Below are positions 1 through 10,924 of a stretch of 64,000 nt of DNA, piece by piece. Origin of the DNA: Viola odorata (lineage: Eukaryota; Streptophyta; Magnoliopsida; Malpighiales; Violaceae); contig OY829542.1 of assembly GCA_963691705.1 (NCBI GenBank), positions 39,852,579-39,916,578 of the forward strand, read 5' to 3'. A model generated the notes under the pieces. The model ran no database searches. It was given only the letters and a program-made list of their open reading frames with translations, and had not been told where the DNA came from. Position 1 is the stretch's first letter, and each line of letters opens with the position of its first letter. The position numbers were made by a program, and so were the translations under genes.

Positions 1-3000
1 CCAGCGGAAAATCTTCAACTGGCACGGCTGTTGAACAAATGCCAAGGAAATTTCGCATGGAAGCCCGCCGATATGCCAGGTATATCACGAGAAATAGCCG
101 AGCACAGGCTTAACGTTGACCCTGACGTCAAGCCAGTTCAGCAAAAACGACGGGCGTTCTCCACCGAAAAAGCGTCGGCTGTGGAAAAGGAGGTTGTAAA
201 GCTCCTTGACGCGGGTTTCATTCGCGAAGTACAGTATCCCACTTGGTTAGCCAACCCGGTTCTTGTTCCTAAACCCAATGGAGATTGGCGTATGTGCATT
301 GACTTCACCGACTTGAACGACGCTTGTCCTAAGGATTGCTACCCGCTTCCTCGCATAGATCAGTTGGTTGATCAAACCGCTGGATACGCATATCTAAGCT
401 CATTGGACGCCAATTCCGGATATCATCAAATCCCTATGGCCCTAGAGGATGAGGAGAAGACCGCCTTCCTTACTCCTAAAGCCACGTATTGTTACACAGC
501 GATGCCATTTGGACTAAAGAACGCGGGGGCCACGTTTCAGCGAATGGCAAATAAGATTTTTGAGGAACAAATAGGGAGAAATGTGGAAGCATATGTTGAC
601 GACATACTGGTGAAGAGTGCGAATTTTCATGATCACCTGCAGGATCTAAAGGAAGTTTTTGATGTGATGAAAAGGTATCGCATGAAGCTAAACCCCCGGA
701 AGTGCATGTTTGCATTCCAGACGGGTAAGTTCTTGGGCTACGTAGTTAGCCAGAAAGGTATCCAGCCTAATCCTTCCAAGGTTAAAGCTATACATGATAT
801 GATATCGCCGAGAACCGTTAAGGAAGTGCAAAGGCTAACGGGGCGCGTTATCGCTCTGGGACGATTCGTCTCCAAGCAAGGAGAAAAGTGCCTCCCTTTT
901 TTCAAAGTCATACGACGGAAAGCCACGTTTGGGTGGACCCCAGAATGTGAGCAAGCATTTGTGGACTTAAAGGACTATTTATCATCTGATTTATTATTGA
1001 CAAGGCCCGAGTCCGGCGATACCCTATACTTATACTTGAGCGCGGCGGACGAAGTGGTCAGCGCCGTCCTTGTTCGTGACGATAACCACACTCATCGCCC
1101 AGTTTACTTCGTGAGTCATGTCTTAAAGGACGCGGAACTGCGATATGCTCGTATTGAGAAAATAGCGTTCGCCCTTATACAAGCCGCCCGCAAGATGGAC
1201 CGATACTTCCAGTCTTATCCTATCATTGTACTTACAGACCAACCCTTGAAGAGGATATTTCGAAAGCCTGAATCTTCAGGAAGAATGCTGATCTGGGCCC
1301 TAGAACTCGAACAATATGGTTTGAGGTACCAGTCCCGGCCATCCGTAAAGGCTCAGGTCCTTGCTGATTTTATAGCAGAGTGTACTTTCACAGAGGACCC
1401 TTTGAGTGGTGTACCTGAAGCGGAATGGAACGATATGGATCTCCCATTCCCAGAAACATATACGGATCTTTGGATCGTTCATATGGACGGAGCCAAAAAC
1501 CAAGAACTGGCGGGGGCCGGAGTCTTCATAAACGGGCCGCACGATATGCATATACGGTATGCTATTAGAATCTTGCAGCCTTTGTCCAATAACGCAGCCG
1601 AATATGAGGCGTTGCTAGCTGGACTCAGAATAGGAAGAGAGTTTTCTTCAAAGGGAAGGCGCGATACCGGCCAAACAGGAGATCTGCGTCTAAAAATTTG
1701 TGGAGACTCCAAACTGATAATTGACCAGGTCTCAGGACACTCTCAGGCTCGAGAACCTATTATGGTGCAATACCTCTCTAAGGTAACGCGAGAACTAGTG
1801 GAAATAAAGAAAGAGGGCATGCAAGTCAGCTTCGAGCACGTTCCCCGAGAGGAAAACGCTAAAGCCGATTACCTTGCCAAGCTGGCCGCGAATCCTGAAG
1901 CATCCATACCTAAAGATGTGTATTATCGTGAGCTATCGGTGCCGTCCTTCATGGAGGAACAAGCCTCTTTGTGTCTGAATGAGCTCGAGAATGATTGGCG
2001 GATTCCAGTAATAAAATACCTGATGCACGAAGAGCTGCCTGACGGTAACGCTGAAAAGATGAAAGTGTTAAGACAGGCTGCTCGTTGCACGTACTATAAC
2101 GGGGATCTAATTCGAAGATGTTTTTCTCACCCCGGCGCCAAATGTATAACCGAACAAGAGGGCCTTCACACCTTACGCGAAATCCACGAAGGGATATGCG
2201 GAATGCACGCGTCAGGCGGCACCATGGCGGCACAAGTTTTCAGATCAGGATTCTACTGGCCCACCATACGAAGGGATTGCCACAATTATGTACAAGCTTG
2301 CCCCAAATGTCAGGAATTTGCTAAAATTCCTCGACGTCCGGCCACGGAAATATCGGAAATCATCGCCCCTTGCCCTTTTGCCAAATGGGGGATTGACATC
2401 CTGGGTCCATTTCCAAAGGCAACGTCCCAACTGAAATTTGTGATAGTGGCTGTGGACTATTTTACAAAGTGGGCGGAAGCTGAAGCGGTTGCCACAATCA
2501 CGGCAGAAAAAACATGGCGTTTTTTCAAACATCAAGTTATCATGAGATTCGGGGTGCCTCGTATCCTTGTCAGCGATAACGGGACCCAGTTCACCAGCCA
2601 ATTCTTCAAAGACCAATGTTCAGAATTCGGGATTGAGCAGAGATTCTCTTCCGTGGCTCACCCACAAACCAACGGACAGGCAGAGGTAACTAATAGGAGC
2701 ATCCTCAGCGGTATTAAGAAAAACATAGAGGGGTCTAAGAAGAAGTGGGCTGATGAATTGCCATACGTGATGTGGGCATACCGCATGACCGAAAAAGTTA
2801 GCACTGGAGAATCGCCTTTCTCGTTGGCTTTTGGAACTGAAGCCGTTACGCCAGTGGAAATTGGGGCCATGAGCCTACGGGTGGCTCACTTTCGTGAGGA
2901 ACGAAATGAGGAACGGTTACGTGCTAACCTGGACGCGTTACCAGAGGTTCGAGAAGAAGTCCTACTGAAAACGCAACACTACAAAAGAAAAATGGCCCGT

Positions 3001-3231
3001 TATCATAACAGGCAGGTCAAAGAGCGATTGTTGAAAAATGGTGACCTGGTGCTCCGAGACAGGCGAGCAACTGGACAACGTATGGGAAAGCTTAGTCCTA
3101 ACTGGGAAGGACCGTATCGCGTAACCCACGTTGTCGGAAGAGGGGCCTATCGCCTGGAGACACTTGACGGTACGCCCTTATCCAACTCCTGGAATATCGC
3201 TCGTTTGAAGTTATATTATCCTAGAGTTTAA
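1..3231 (+). CDS. pol: Tat polyprotein, RT-RNase H-archaeal RNase H-integrase (5' partial, undamaged)
   Basis: The frame is open from base 1 (gag and protease are off the window), with no stop or shift until TAA at 3229. Reverse transcriptase comes first, with YVDD at 592-603. The gypsy RNase H follows (about 1015-1290); its first catalytic Asp position reads LSAAD rather than the usual LYLDAS form, so this domain is probably inactive. An archaeal-type RNase H follows (about 1470-1900) with the four acidic residues visible in HMDGAK, AEYEAL, CGDSKL and KADYLA. Integrase has its HHCC finger (about 2185-2330) and the D-D-E core (GIDILG, SDNGTQ, GQAEVT), then a GPY-type C-terminus. This is the only fully open pol of the three Tat copies, so A is probably the youngest and may still supply enzymes. 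Confidence 0.95.
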   Translation, partial: PAENLQLARLLNKCQGNFAWKPADMPGISREIAEHRLNVDPDVKPVQQKRRAFSTEKASAVEKEVVKLLDAGFIREVQYPTWLANPVLVPKPNGDWRMCIDFTDLNDACPKDCYPLPRIDQLVDQTAGYAYLSSLDANSGYHQIPMALEDEEKTAFLTPKATYCYTAMPFGLKNAGATFQRMANKIFEEQIGRNVEAYVDDILVKSANFHDHLQDLKEVFDVMKRYRMKLNPRKCMFAFQTGKFLGYVVSQKGIQPNPSKVKAIHDMISPRTVKEVQRLTGRVIALGRFVSKQGEKCLPFFKVIRRKATFGWTPECEQAFVDLKDYLSSDLLLTRPESGDTLYLYLSAADEVVSAVLVRDDNHTHRPVYFVSHVLKDAELRYARIEKIAFALIQAARKMDRYFQSYPIIVLTDQPLKRIFRKPESSGRMLIWALELEQYGLRYQSRPSVKAQVLADFIAECTFTEDPLSGVPEAEWNDMDLPFPETYTDLWIVHMDGAKNQELAGAGVFINGPHDMHIRYAIRILQPLSNNAAEYEALLAGLRIGREFSSKGRRDTGQTGDLRLKICGDSKLIIDQVSGHSQAREPIMVQYLSKVTRELVEIKKEGMQVSFEHVPREENAKADYLAKLAANPEASIPKDVYYRELSVPSFMEEQASLCLNELENDWRIPVIKYLMHEELPDGNAEKMKVLRQAARCTYYNGDLIRRCFSHPGAKCITEQEGLHTLREIHEGICGMHASGGTMAAQVFRSGFYWPTIRRDCHNYVQACPKCQEFAKIPRRPATEISEIIAPCPFAKWGIDILGPFPKATSQLKFVIVAVDYFTKWAEAEAVATITAEKTWRFFKHQVIMRFGVPRILVSDNGTQFTSQFFKDQCSEFGIEQRFSSVAHPQTNGQAEVTNRSILSGIKKNIEGSKKKWADELPYVMWAYRMTEKVSTGESPFSLAFGTEAVTPVEIGAMSLRVAHFREERNEERLRANLDALPEVREEVLLKTQHYKRKMARYHNRQVKERLLKNGDLVLRDRRATGQRMGKLSPNWEGPYRVTHVVGRGAYRLETLDGTPLSNSWNIARLKLYYPRV

Positions 3232-4334
3232 TTTTATCTGCACTATTTGGATTATAACGACCCTAACCGTGGCTAACGCTCAATAGGAGAGTTTTCGTGG
3301 GTTTGTGGCTGCTTTTGTGCAGATAAAAAGGGGGGTACCCTGGGAGTGAAAAGTCCTATCCTTGTGATGGTCGGTCTTGATCAGATGGCCCACTAAGTGA
3401 GGGCACGACCCCAGTGTATCCTTGATTAGCGTCGGATTGAAAGATCCTTGACGCCCCCGGGGGTGAAAAGTCCTATCCTTGTGATGACCGATCTTGATCA
3501 GATGGCTCACTAAGTGAGGGCACTGCCCGGTATCTTTGGGAGTGAAAAGTTCTTTAATGATAACCGATGTCGTGGAGACGGTACATTAAAACAAGACACG
3601 CCCCAAAGAGTTAGAAACTCTGTTTAGAAACAAGAATCCTATCTTAACGGTCGGGCTGGTGCAGCTAAACCATTAAGTAAGGACACGGTTCTAAACGAGA
3701 GGACAACGCCTATAAAAGTGAAAATTCCCTAGCCTTGTGATAGCCGTCCAGATCCGACAGCTCACGAGATGAGGCACTTAGAAAGGCCGAGCGAGAGATA
3801 AGGGAAACGTGAAGGATCGCGTAATTCCAGCTAGTAACCGGATGAGTAATCCCTGGCGAAGTATAGAGCCGAGGGACAACGCGATTCGAAACGGGTTTCG
3901 TGATAAAGCCCAATGATGGTAGCAAACAGGCTCCTACGGGTAATCACTGTCTCTCAAATCTCGTTTTGTTATTGACGATCTACAATTAGAAATGTGCAGA
4001 ATACTTCTGAGCAGCGGAAGGAGCGGTGGTCATGATACCGATAGGCTTATCGAAAGGCCAAACCGACATAGATCTTGGTCATCCTGGTATAAATACCAAG
4101 GATCTGCTCAAGAAAGTAAACGCACCGTGAGGATAAGGCAACCTCAGTGACGAGAGAAGTCTCGCGATGAGAAAAATAAAAGAGGAACACCGATAAAGGG
4201 ATTGTCTAGAAATATTAAAGGCATCTCAAGGATTTACAAAGATTCACTGTTCAAAATATTTATGCTGCAAAGGCAAAAGACAAAAGCCAAGCGATATTTG
4301 ATCGCTGGAGGGAACGGCAAAATATCGCGACACA
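3232..4334. repeat. Non-coding block between convergent genes, with degenerate tandem repeats
   Basis: From about 3340 to 3780 a unit built around gtgaaaagtcctatccttgt, then a stretch ending ctaagtgagggcac, recurs about five times, beginning near 3345, 3462, 3540, 3620 and 3715. Spacing is irregular at 78 to 117 bp. The same block lies in the matching place in B (43080-43530) and E (59410-59860). It separates the end of pol from the end of the oppositely transcribed aG4, so it should hold the 3' ends of both transcripts. From 3790 to 4334 I see no gene, only single-copy sequence that is also conserved in B and E. Confidence 0.8.
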
Positions 4335-6665
4335 TCAGCTCTCGGGGTCTTTTCGTTTCCAACCCGCTGCCTTGGCTTGGCGATAGCCTGCCTCGTTGAT
4401 ATGGGCAGAACTTTGTAGAAAGGCTTTCGCGACATCTTCGCCCTTGTACGCATCCACCCCATGAATTTCTTCGAAACACTTAACTAGAACACGGGCGGTC
4501 TGTTCAGCATGCCACCAGCCCATATCGACTGACTCTTCCGCCAAAGCTGCCTTCTCCTTTTCTAAAGAGGACTTCTCACTCTCCAAAGCAGTCACTTTGG
4601 CCTGTTCCTCTGACAAAGCCGTTTCCAGAGCGGAATGCTGTTTCTGTAACTCATGGTGAGCCAGCAGTATCTTGGAACGATCTGCCAACACCTTTTTCTT
4701 TTCATCTTGCTCCTTGGACAGCTCCGCCGAAACAGAACGGAGGGAAACAGTCCGATGCTTCACCTCCTCCGCCCAGTAGTGAAATTTCATCATATTGGAG
4801 AAAAGGCTAGCACGGAAAGAGTTCACTTGGTCATCTTCCGCCAGGGAAAGGAAAGCTTCCCGTTCTACAGATAAGGCCAGAATTTGAGAAGCCAGCAGCG
4901 CAGAAACCTCATCTGAACCATCGCCCCCGATGGCTGCCAAACCACGGGTACGGAAGTCGAACAACTCAACCTGATGGGTCACTTCGCCGAGCCCGTTTAA
5001 TGGACAAAGATCCGCCGCAAAATTGAAAGAGGTTCCGGCTTCATTATAGCGTTGCCGCCAAGGAACGCTAGAGGGAACGAAAGCCAGAGGACCAGGGGCG
5101 CGAACCTATGAAGAAGAACTGCCGGGGGGAAGGAAGGTACCATGAGGTGATAGCCCAAAAGGTCCTGCAAGACGTCTTGATAGCCTAAAGAAGAGGAATA
5201 ATGATGCACAGGCCCACCAAAGGAACTGGGCGAAGCACCAAAGGGGTCCGCACCTCCTAGGTCCCCCAAAACTTCCGCGAAATGTCCACCTGGAGGAACC
5301 ACTGCGGAATTAGGAACGTTAACGGAACCACCTTCCCCCGCGATGTTAGAGGAGGGTATGTTCTCATCCTCGCCTTCTATCCGGGCCCTCTTCGCGGAAC
5401 CCCTCAGCACATAAGAGAGATTCATATCGCCTGAAGGAGCGGAAGCAGTAACTACAACGGCCTCCTGCAAGGAGTACAAATTGAGAAAAAAGGAAAATAG
5501 ATCAAATGACGAAAGATATTGAGGCACAACACGCTTACGGTAGCGGTGTTGAGGGAAGGTAGTGCCTCAGAAGAACCCGCAGCGTCGGGAGAAGGAGTAA
5601 GAGTGGCGATACTCCGTGTTCTTTTCTTCTTTTTTCCTCTGGCAATGGCCTTAGGAGCCTGAGAAGACGAGGGAGCAGCAACGGTCACGATGGGAACACC
5701 TTCAGGGATGTCGGTATCCCCTTCGCCAACTGAGGAGGAGGATACTTGAGCGAGATTCGCGGAAGTAGCCGGAAGCTCAGAAGGATTATCAGTGGCCTCT
5801 GAATCGAGCTTTTCCCTTTCTTCTCTATTATGAGCTCTCCTTAAGCGTCTTCTTACGCTTTCCGGTTTATAATCAGGATCCGTCGCTGCAAAATCACAAA
5901 ATAATGTCAGCGTTAGTATCAGTGATGAAAGGGAAAGGTAGCGCGATACTCACGTCTAACGCACTCCTGAATGGCCATTCTGCAGGCCGTGAGTCGAATA
6001 TGAACGCTGATCTCCAGTTGGAGTAAGGTGTTTAACCATCCTTGTTCACGAGCGGGAAGTGTCCCTGGTCGACTCCAAACGCCATCTTGGACGTCCTGAT
6101 TGAACCCAGAACGCCACTCGGGACCAGGAGCGTCAGGAAAATTTATCAGAAAGAACTCCTTTTTCCAAGCCTCAACAGAAGACTCAATATGGAGCAACTT
6201 CCAAGTAAAAGACTTGAGAGAATCATCGTCAAAGCGAGGCGATATGGTTATCACACCCCGGCACTTCATCAATTTAAAAAGGGATCTAAGCAGCAAAAGA
6301 GAAGGGGAAGTGATCCCCTTATATCTACAGAGTTCCAAAAAAGCATAAACACAGCAATATGCATTTGGGGCTAACTGGGCAGGATTGAAATTGCCAGCAA
6401 TAAGCAAACCCTTGACGAAAGAATCGATAGGGAGCCGGAAACCGTAGCGAAACATCTGGGCATATAACACCCTTTGATTGCCGGTCAGAACGCTGTTTAA
6501 ACGAACTGACCTAGGGGCAACAACAGCTTGGCAACCGTCAGGAATAACGGCACCGTGAGTAGCCAAATGCTCCTGGAGAATGGCCTCCGTGGTAATAACA
6601 CTGACCGTGGTATCCATTTTCTTCTCATCGATGGATTTTGACTCAGAACGGCGAGTCTTTGCCAT
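4335..6665 (-). pseudogene. aG4 of element A: antisense gypsy-type transposon-domain protein, three exons, broken in exon 3
   Basis: Exon 1 (6665-5954) encodes the N-terminal domain of about 235 residues with MFRYGFRLP, LNPAQLAPN, YCCVYAFLELC and WKKEFF; I assign it to the family called 'putative gypsy type transposon' (Transposase_28). A 68-bp GT-AG intron (5953-5886, phase 1) leads to a Ser/Pro- and Lys-rich exon 2 (5885-5539, with KGKKKK/RGKKKK-type basic run). A second intron (5538-5465) leads to exon 3, which ends in a long coiled coil (about 4750-4530) and a WWHAEQTA motif. Exon 3 has a one-base loss near 5140 and a TAG at 5106-5108. The function is unknown. Transcription runs toward pol. 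Its homologues here are B 26942-42488 and E 56565-58850. Confidence 0.82.
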
Positions 6666-6828
6666 GACAGGACTAAGGAAATAGAAATGAAGAAGACGAG
6701 GGAAAGGAAGGGAAGTACCTTTGAAAGGAAAGAACTTTGAAAGCCTTGAATGGAGGTGAGAAGGGTAAGACGGCCGAGAGATAATATGAAAAAGTGGAGT
6801 GAAAAAGAAAAGGGAAGAAATAAAGAGG

Positions 6829-7005
6829 GTTTATAACCCTAGTAATTAAAAGGAAACGACGGATGCTGCAGTCGTTGTGTCGAAGCGGCATGAGGGATAA
6901 GACTCAAGCAATGAGTACGACTCTAGAAGAAGCGCGACAAGCGCTTCGATCTTGTTAAAATTTCTAAACACGCTAAGGTGGAGAGGCAGAAGAAACGAAC
7001 ACGTG
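6829..7005 (-). promoter_or_regulatory. aG4 promoter, element A: TATA box and G-box
   Basis: On the - strand the sequence AGGGTTATAAAC (TATA at about 6830-6836) lies about 165 bp before the aG4 start codon. A perfect G-box CACGTG (7000-7005) lies about 165 bp further upstream. Both occur in the same order and with similar spacing in B (26614-26619 and about 26766) and E (56225-56230 and about 56390). Conservation in three diverged copies supports function; activity is inferred. Confidence 0.65.
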
Positions 7006-7284
7006 TGTCTGCACCATCATGACTTTTCCCGCGCACCGACGGAAGGGTCGCGAGCATTAAATGCTCTGGAAAGTAGATGTGACTTTTTGATAAAAAGCAA
7101 AAGCGATATCACAAGAAAGGAAATGATACAAATCGGCGTTGAATAAAAGAACAGTTCTCAAGACAGTACAAGAGAGCGAAATAAAATAAGATATCGCCCG
7201 AAGAGCAAGGTACCGATATCGCCGCGAGATAGGACGTTATTACAAGACATGGAAAACAAATAGCAATGTTCTTCAATGGATCAA

Positions 7285-9527
7285 TTAAGAGTCATCGCAT
7301 GCCTCGCCGTCATCATTCCCTTGCTTTTCCCCAGAAGAAGGAAAACCCCTTTCGCCTTCACTAAGATCTTTAATTTTTTGGGAAGCGTAATCGGCCAGCA
7401 TGGATGAATCGACGGCACCTCGGATATGGAGATCCACAAATCCTGCGATACAAACCTCGATGGTCTTATTCTTCCACCAGGCTATCCTCGAAGGAACTTT
7501 GGCCAAATCGGCATCACGAGATGACAACTCTTCACGAAGGAAGACGTTCTTTTTATCAGCCACCACCAGTTCCGCCTCCATTAGCTCTGCTCTCGCTTTC
7601 CCCTTCGACTTCTCCCGAGAAAGTTCAGCGCGACAATCCTCCAACTCCGCCCGAGTTCGTTCTTGCAACTGGGATAACTCCTTCGCCTTCGCCAAGGCCG
7701 CGTCTAATTGATCCTGCAAATCCGAAGAGGAACGAGTTTTGTTACGCTGGTCTTCAAGAAAATAATGAAATTTCCGAAAGCTAGCCAGCATGTCGTTCAT
7801 GAGGTGTGATTGTCGTGTCTCGGGAGCATGCTATAAAAACTCTTCCCTGTCCTTGGAAGAAGTAAACATCTGTCCCACTATGGGACCCACGGGCTCTTCT
7901 CGCGATAACGGATCCGATATTCCTAAGGCACGAAGCCCGTCAGTGCCGAAAGAGGACAAATCCAGCTGATATCCAGTGGGGCCCTAGGACCTCTGAGGAG
8001 AAAGGCTGGCAATATAAGGAGGGGAACAACTTTTTGCGCAATCACCAACGCCCGAAATTGAAGACAGAAACAAAAGGGGAGGCTTCCGTGGGAGAAGTTC
8101 AGGAGGAACGCTTAAATTCGAAACCGGTAGGGTTGCCTCTAGGATAAAAGAACCTATCGGGGAAGCAGGATGGCCCGATGACAAAGGAGAGGTCGCGGCT
8201 GCCGAGGTCTCATTGTTTTCGATAGAAACGGCGGAAGGTACCCTGATAGCTTTGATATTTTTCACCACTTGCGAAGTACTCGCGGCATGAGAAGCGTTAA
8301 TATTCTCGGGGGGGACCGCGTTAACTCCCTTCAAAGGGGGAACTGGGGGGTTAGTTTTCTCTGTGCGAACCTTCTTTACGAGACGCTCCGTCTCTTCTGC
8401 AATTTCTTCGCTATCGTCCTCAGCCGATTCCGCCGTGTCATCATTCCTCCGCGACCTAAGTTTCATCCTTTGAGCAATAGTAGCATGACGTAATTCAGGA
8501 CCAGTGTCCATGCTCTCGCTATCGCTGTCGATTTTCTCAAACACAGGATCGCCTTGAGCTACCCTCTTGCCACGGGACGGAAGCCAATTTTCAAGGAAAC
8601 AAGAAGGTCGAGTGGAGGCTCTGCGAGTTGTGACGGTTTTAGTCCTTTCCCTTCCAGGCGGAATGGGTGGGCGGCGGGAATTTTCAGGCGGAGGAGAAGG
8701 AGGCAGCGACTGGAGAGGTGTTACGTTCAAAGGGGCGTCACTTTCCCCAGAAGAACTACTCTCAGCGTTACCTGCCAACAAAACATATTAGCAAATTAAG
8801 AAGATTGAAGCGATAAAGAAGAAAAAGGAAACTCACCCACAACGCACTCTGACAAGGGCCTGAACCGAGCAAACTCCCGGATACGGAAAGACCCTTCTAT
8901 TTCTAACAAGGCGCTAACGTTGGAAACATCCTGGCTTGACAGCGCTTCCGGTCTTTTCCAAACGCCACTATTGATTTTTCGATTGAAACCCCCGCGCCAG
9001 AGTCGTGACGGCAAACGAAGGGTGAAAAAGCCAGACTTCCAGTCATCTACGTGTTCCTCAAAACCTTGAAAGTTCCGCCAGAACAGTTGCACAATGACAT
9101 CATCCCATCTGGGGGTAATATCTACCAGGCAGTCGCGACAACTCAAGACAAAGAACGTGCGGAATAGATCAAGCGATGGAGCAAATATACGCTTCATCTC
9201 GCATGAACGAAGGAAAGCGTAAATACCACACCAAGAGGGTGGAGTAATCTGGACGGGATTAAGGTCGTAATGATCTAGCAGTTTCAACAGAGAAGTATGG
9301 AGTGGGAAACAGAATCCGTAAGTAAACATCTTGAAATAAACTAACCGGAATGTTCCCCACATGGCGTCAGGCAGCCGAGTGTCCTTCAAAGAGACAAAAG
9401 GGCGATAGCCCATGGGAAAAGTAATACCACTCTCCTCTAATTCAACCCTCAAAACCTCATTACAATTGAATATGCTGCGAGTTCTCCTAGCTTCAGGATC
9501 TATGGGGTTTTCAACAGTTGAAGACAT
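7285..9527 (-). pseudogene. aG3 of element A: antisense gypsy-type transposon-domain protein, two exons, two nonsense codons
   Basis: I chose the start at 9527 because MS.. at this point is shared with B and E; an in-frame ATG at 9581 is not conserved. Exon 1 (9527-8837) encodes the conserved N-terminal domain (MWGTFRLVYFKMF, LNPVQITPPSWCG, YAFLRSCEMK). A 65-bp GT-AG intron (8836-8772, phase 1) follows. Exon 2 (8771-7285) is Ser/Pro-rich with an acidic DSDSESMD patch, a LRSRRN basic patch, then a C-terminal coiled coil with RIAWWKNKT. Exon 2 carries TAG at 7984-7986 and another at 7831-7833. The intact exon-2 frame in E (494 codons) shows that these are lesions. The domain is paralogous to that of aG4. 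The function is unknown. Confidence 0.82.
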
Positions 9528-9713
9528 AAGGGACAGGGAAAGTAAATCTACGGCGGTAGAAGGAGTAAATACCTGGAGCAAAAAGCCAGTGAGCCGGTCG
9601 CCGGCACCAGTGAGCGGTCGCAGTAAAACCTCTCGAAGAAAAGAAGTGCAGAAGAGAGAGAAAATGTGCAGATACTCAAAATATTTGCAAAAGCAGTAAA
9701 AGAGAGATGATTT

Positions 9714-9786
9714 CCTTATAAAGGAAAGCCTAAAGAAGAGACAGCCTGTAAAAATGAAACACGTACAGAACAGAAAAAGACACGTG
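9714..9786 (-). promoter_or_regulatory. aG3 promoter, element A: TATA box and G-box
   Basis: The - strand reads TTTATAAGGAA at about 9714-9722, with a perfect CACGTG at 9781-9786 about 60 bp upstream. Around them a stretch containing TTTTTACAGGCTGT is nearly identical in B (TATA 23941, G-box 23898-23903) and E (TATA about 53502, G-box 53458-53463). Confidence 0.62.
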
Positions 9787-9991
9787 GATAGTCATTTGTG
9801 CCTTCCGAAAGAAGACAGTTACCGATTAGAAGTTGAAGGCAGTTACCCGTAACGAAAGGGACGCTTCCGCGATAACCCGGAACGCTCAGAAAGAAACAAT
9901 AAGTAAGCGATGAGAAGCGAAAAGGAAGTAAAACCATCATTCATTATTATGAGGAAGGCCATATGGCATCTACAAAAAGAAGGATTATGCC

Positions 9992-10450
9992 CTACTCTTC
10001 ACCGTCGGACCAAGTAATGCCGTAGCAATAGACTACGTCCTCTTCGTCATCGCCACCCCAGAAGGATGAATCCACAACAGCAGGGGGAGAAGACTCACCG
10101 ACCCTCTTTCTAGCGGCAGTAGTCGACCCGGTTGTTTTCTCCTTAACGCTTGGCGATACTGCATCAACGGCTGAACCAGCAGAAGGAACCCACGGAGGCG
10201 AATCACTCAAAAGAGGAAACGATTTTTTCTCCTCCCTAGCCAGAGAAGCCAGAGAGTCAAAAAATGACTTAGAGGCCTTGGCAGCCTCCTTCCTTCGTTG
10301 TTCAACTTCCTTCCTCCGCCTCTTGCGACCTCGCCGGCGGACAACCGGCCTCCAAGGAGGCGATGGGGGAGGATTATCTGTGTCAGGGGTAGTCGGAGGA
10401 GTTGGCGGTGAATTCCCCGAAGCTGTACCTAGCAAATAAGAATCAGCCAT
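9992..10450 (-). CDS. aG2 of element A: small proline-rich, basic/acidic protein of unknown function
   Basis: This is an open frame of 152 codons in one exon. The N-terminus is short and followed by a Thr/Pro run (PPTPPTTPDTDNPPPSPPW), then a strongly basic stretch (RRRGRKRRRKE) that looks like a nuclear localisation signal, a Ser-rich middle, and an acidic tail ending EEDVVYCYGITWSDGEE. The tail DVVYCYGI.WSDG and the proline run are the parts conserved in B (23244-23666) and E (52796-53227). I do not recognise the family. The charge pattern would suit a nuclear nucleic-acid- or chromatin-associated adaptor, but that is a guess. Confidence 0.75.
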   Translation of the reverse strand: MADSYLLGTASGNSPPTPPTTPDTDNPPPSPPWRPVVRRRGRKRRRKEVEQRRKEAAKASKSFFDSLASLAREEKKSFPLLSDSPPWVPSAGSAVDAVSPSVKEKTTGSTTAARKRVGESSPPAVVDSSFWGGDDEEDVVYCYGITWSDGEE

Positions 10451-10522
10451 GAGACTCGCAGAGGATCTATAACGAAGAAAAATAAAGGAGAAAGAAATGG
10501 ATAAGAATGAAGGAGGAAAAGC

Positions 10523-10596
10523 CTCATTAAATAGCCAGGAAAAGAAGAAAAGAGACTCTTCGATCCTCCAACCCGACTCTTGAAGATTGGCACGTG
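10523..10596 (-). promoter_or_regulatory. aG2 promoter, element A: TATA-like box and G-box
   Basis: The - strand reads GGCTATTTAATGAG at about 10523-10535, about 75 bp before the start codon, with CACGTG at 10591-10596. E has GGCTATTTAAGG with CACGTG at 52654-52659; in B the matching G-box is altered (acgcgtgt near 23106). Confidence 0.58.
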
Positions 10597-10752
10597 TACA
10601 GTCTGAAGTGCAAATGTAGATTTGCAGTCATGCCTGTTGAAATCTCGCGCAAATCAAGAATAATGCTAATATCTGCTGATCAGTTGTTATAATGAGGACG
10701 GCGCGGAGTTAAGGCAGAACGATCAACCGAAAAACCGCCCAATGGCAAGACT

Positions 10753-10770
10753 GTTTTCAGTTGGGCTAAG
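10753..10770 (-). other. Internal copy of the LTR-adjacent AGCCCAACTGAAAA motif
   Basis: The + strand reads gttttcagttgggctaaga here, between aG2 and aG1. Almost the same string, gttttcagttgggctta, stands directly before the 3' LTR at 12258-12274. B has the pair at 21382-21400 and 22919-22939, and E keeps the internal copy at 52483-52500. The role is unknown. Confidence 0.6.
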
Positions 10771-10924
10771 AATATTCCTTGGAACATGACAAAGAGCGCA
10801 GTAAAGAAGAAGAACAGTTACAAGGCGGAATGATTGAAATGATTTATTTATTATGGCCTACCGGCCGAAAGATACAATTACAAGGCAAGAGGAAAAGAAA
10901 AAGGCCCTAAGGGAGCCACCGTTA

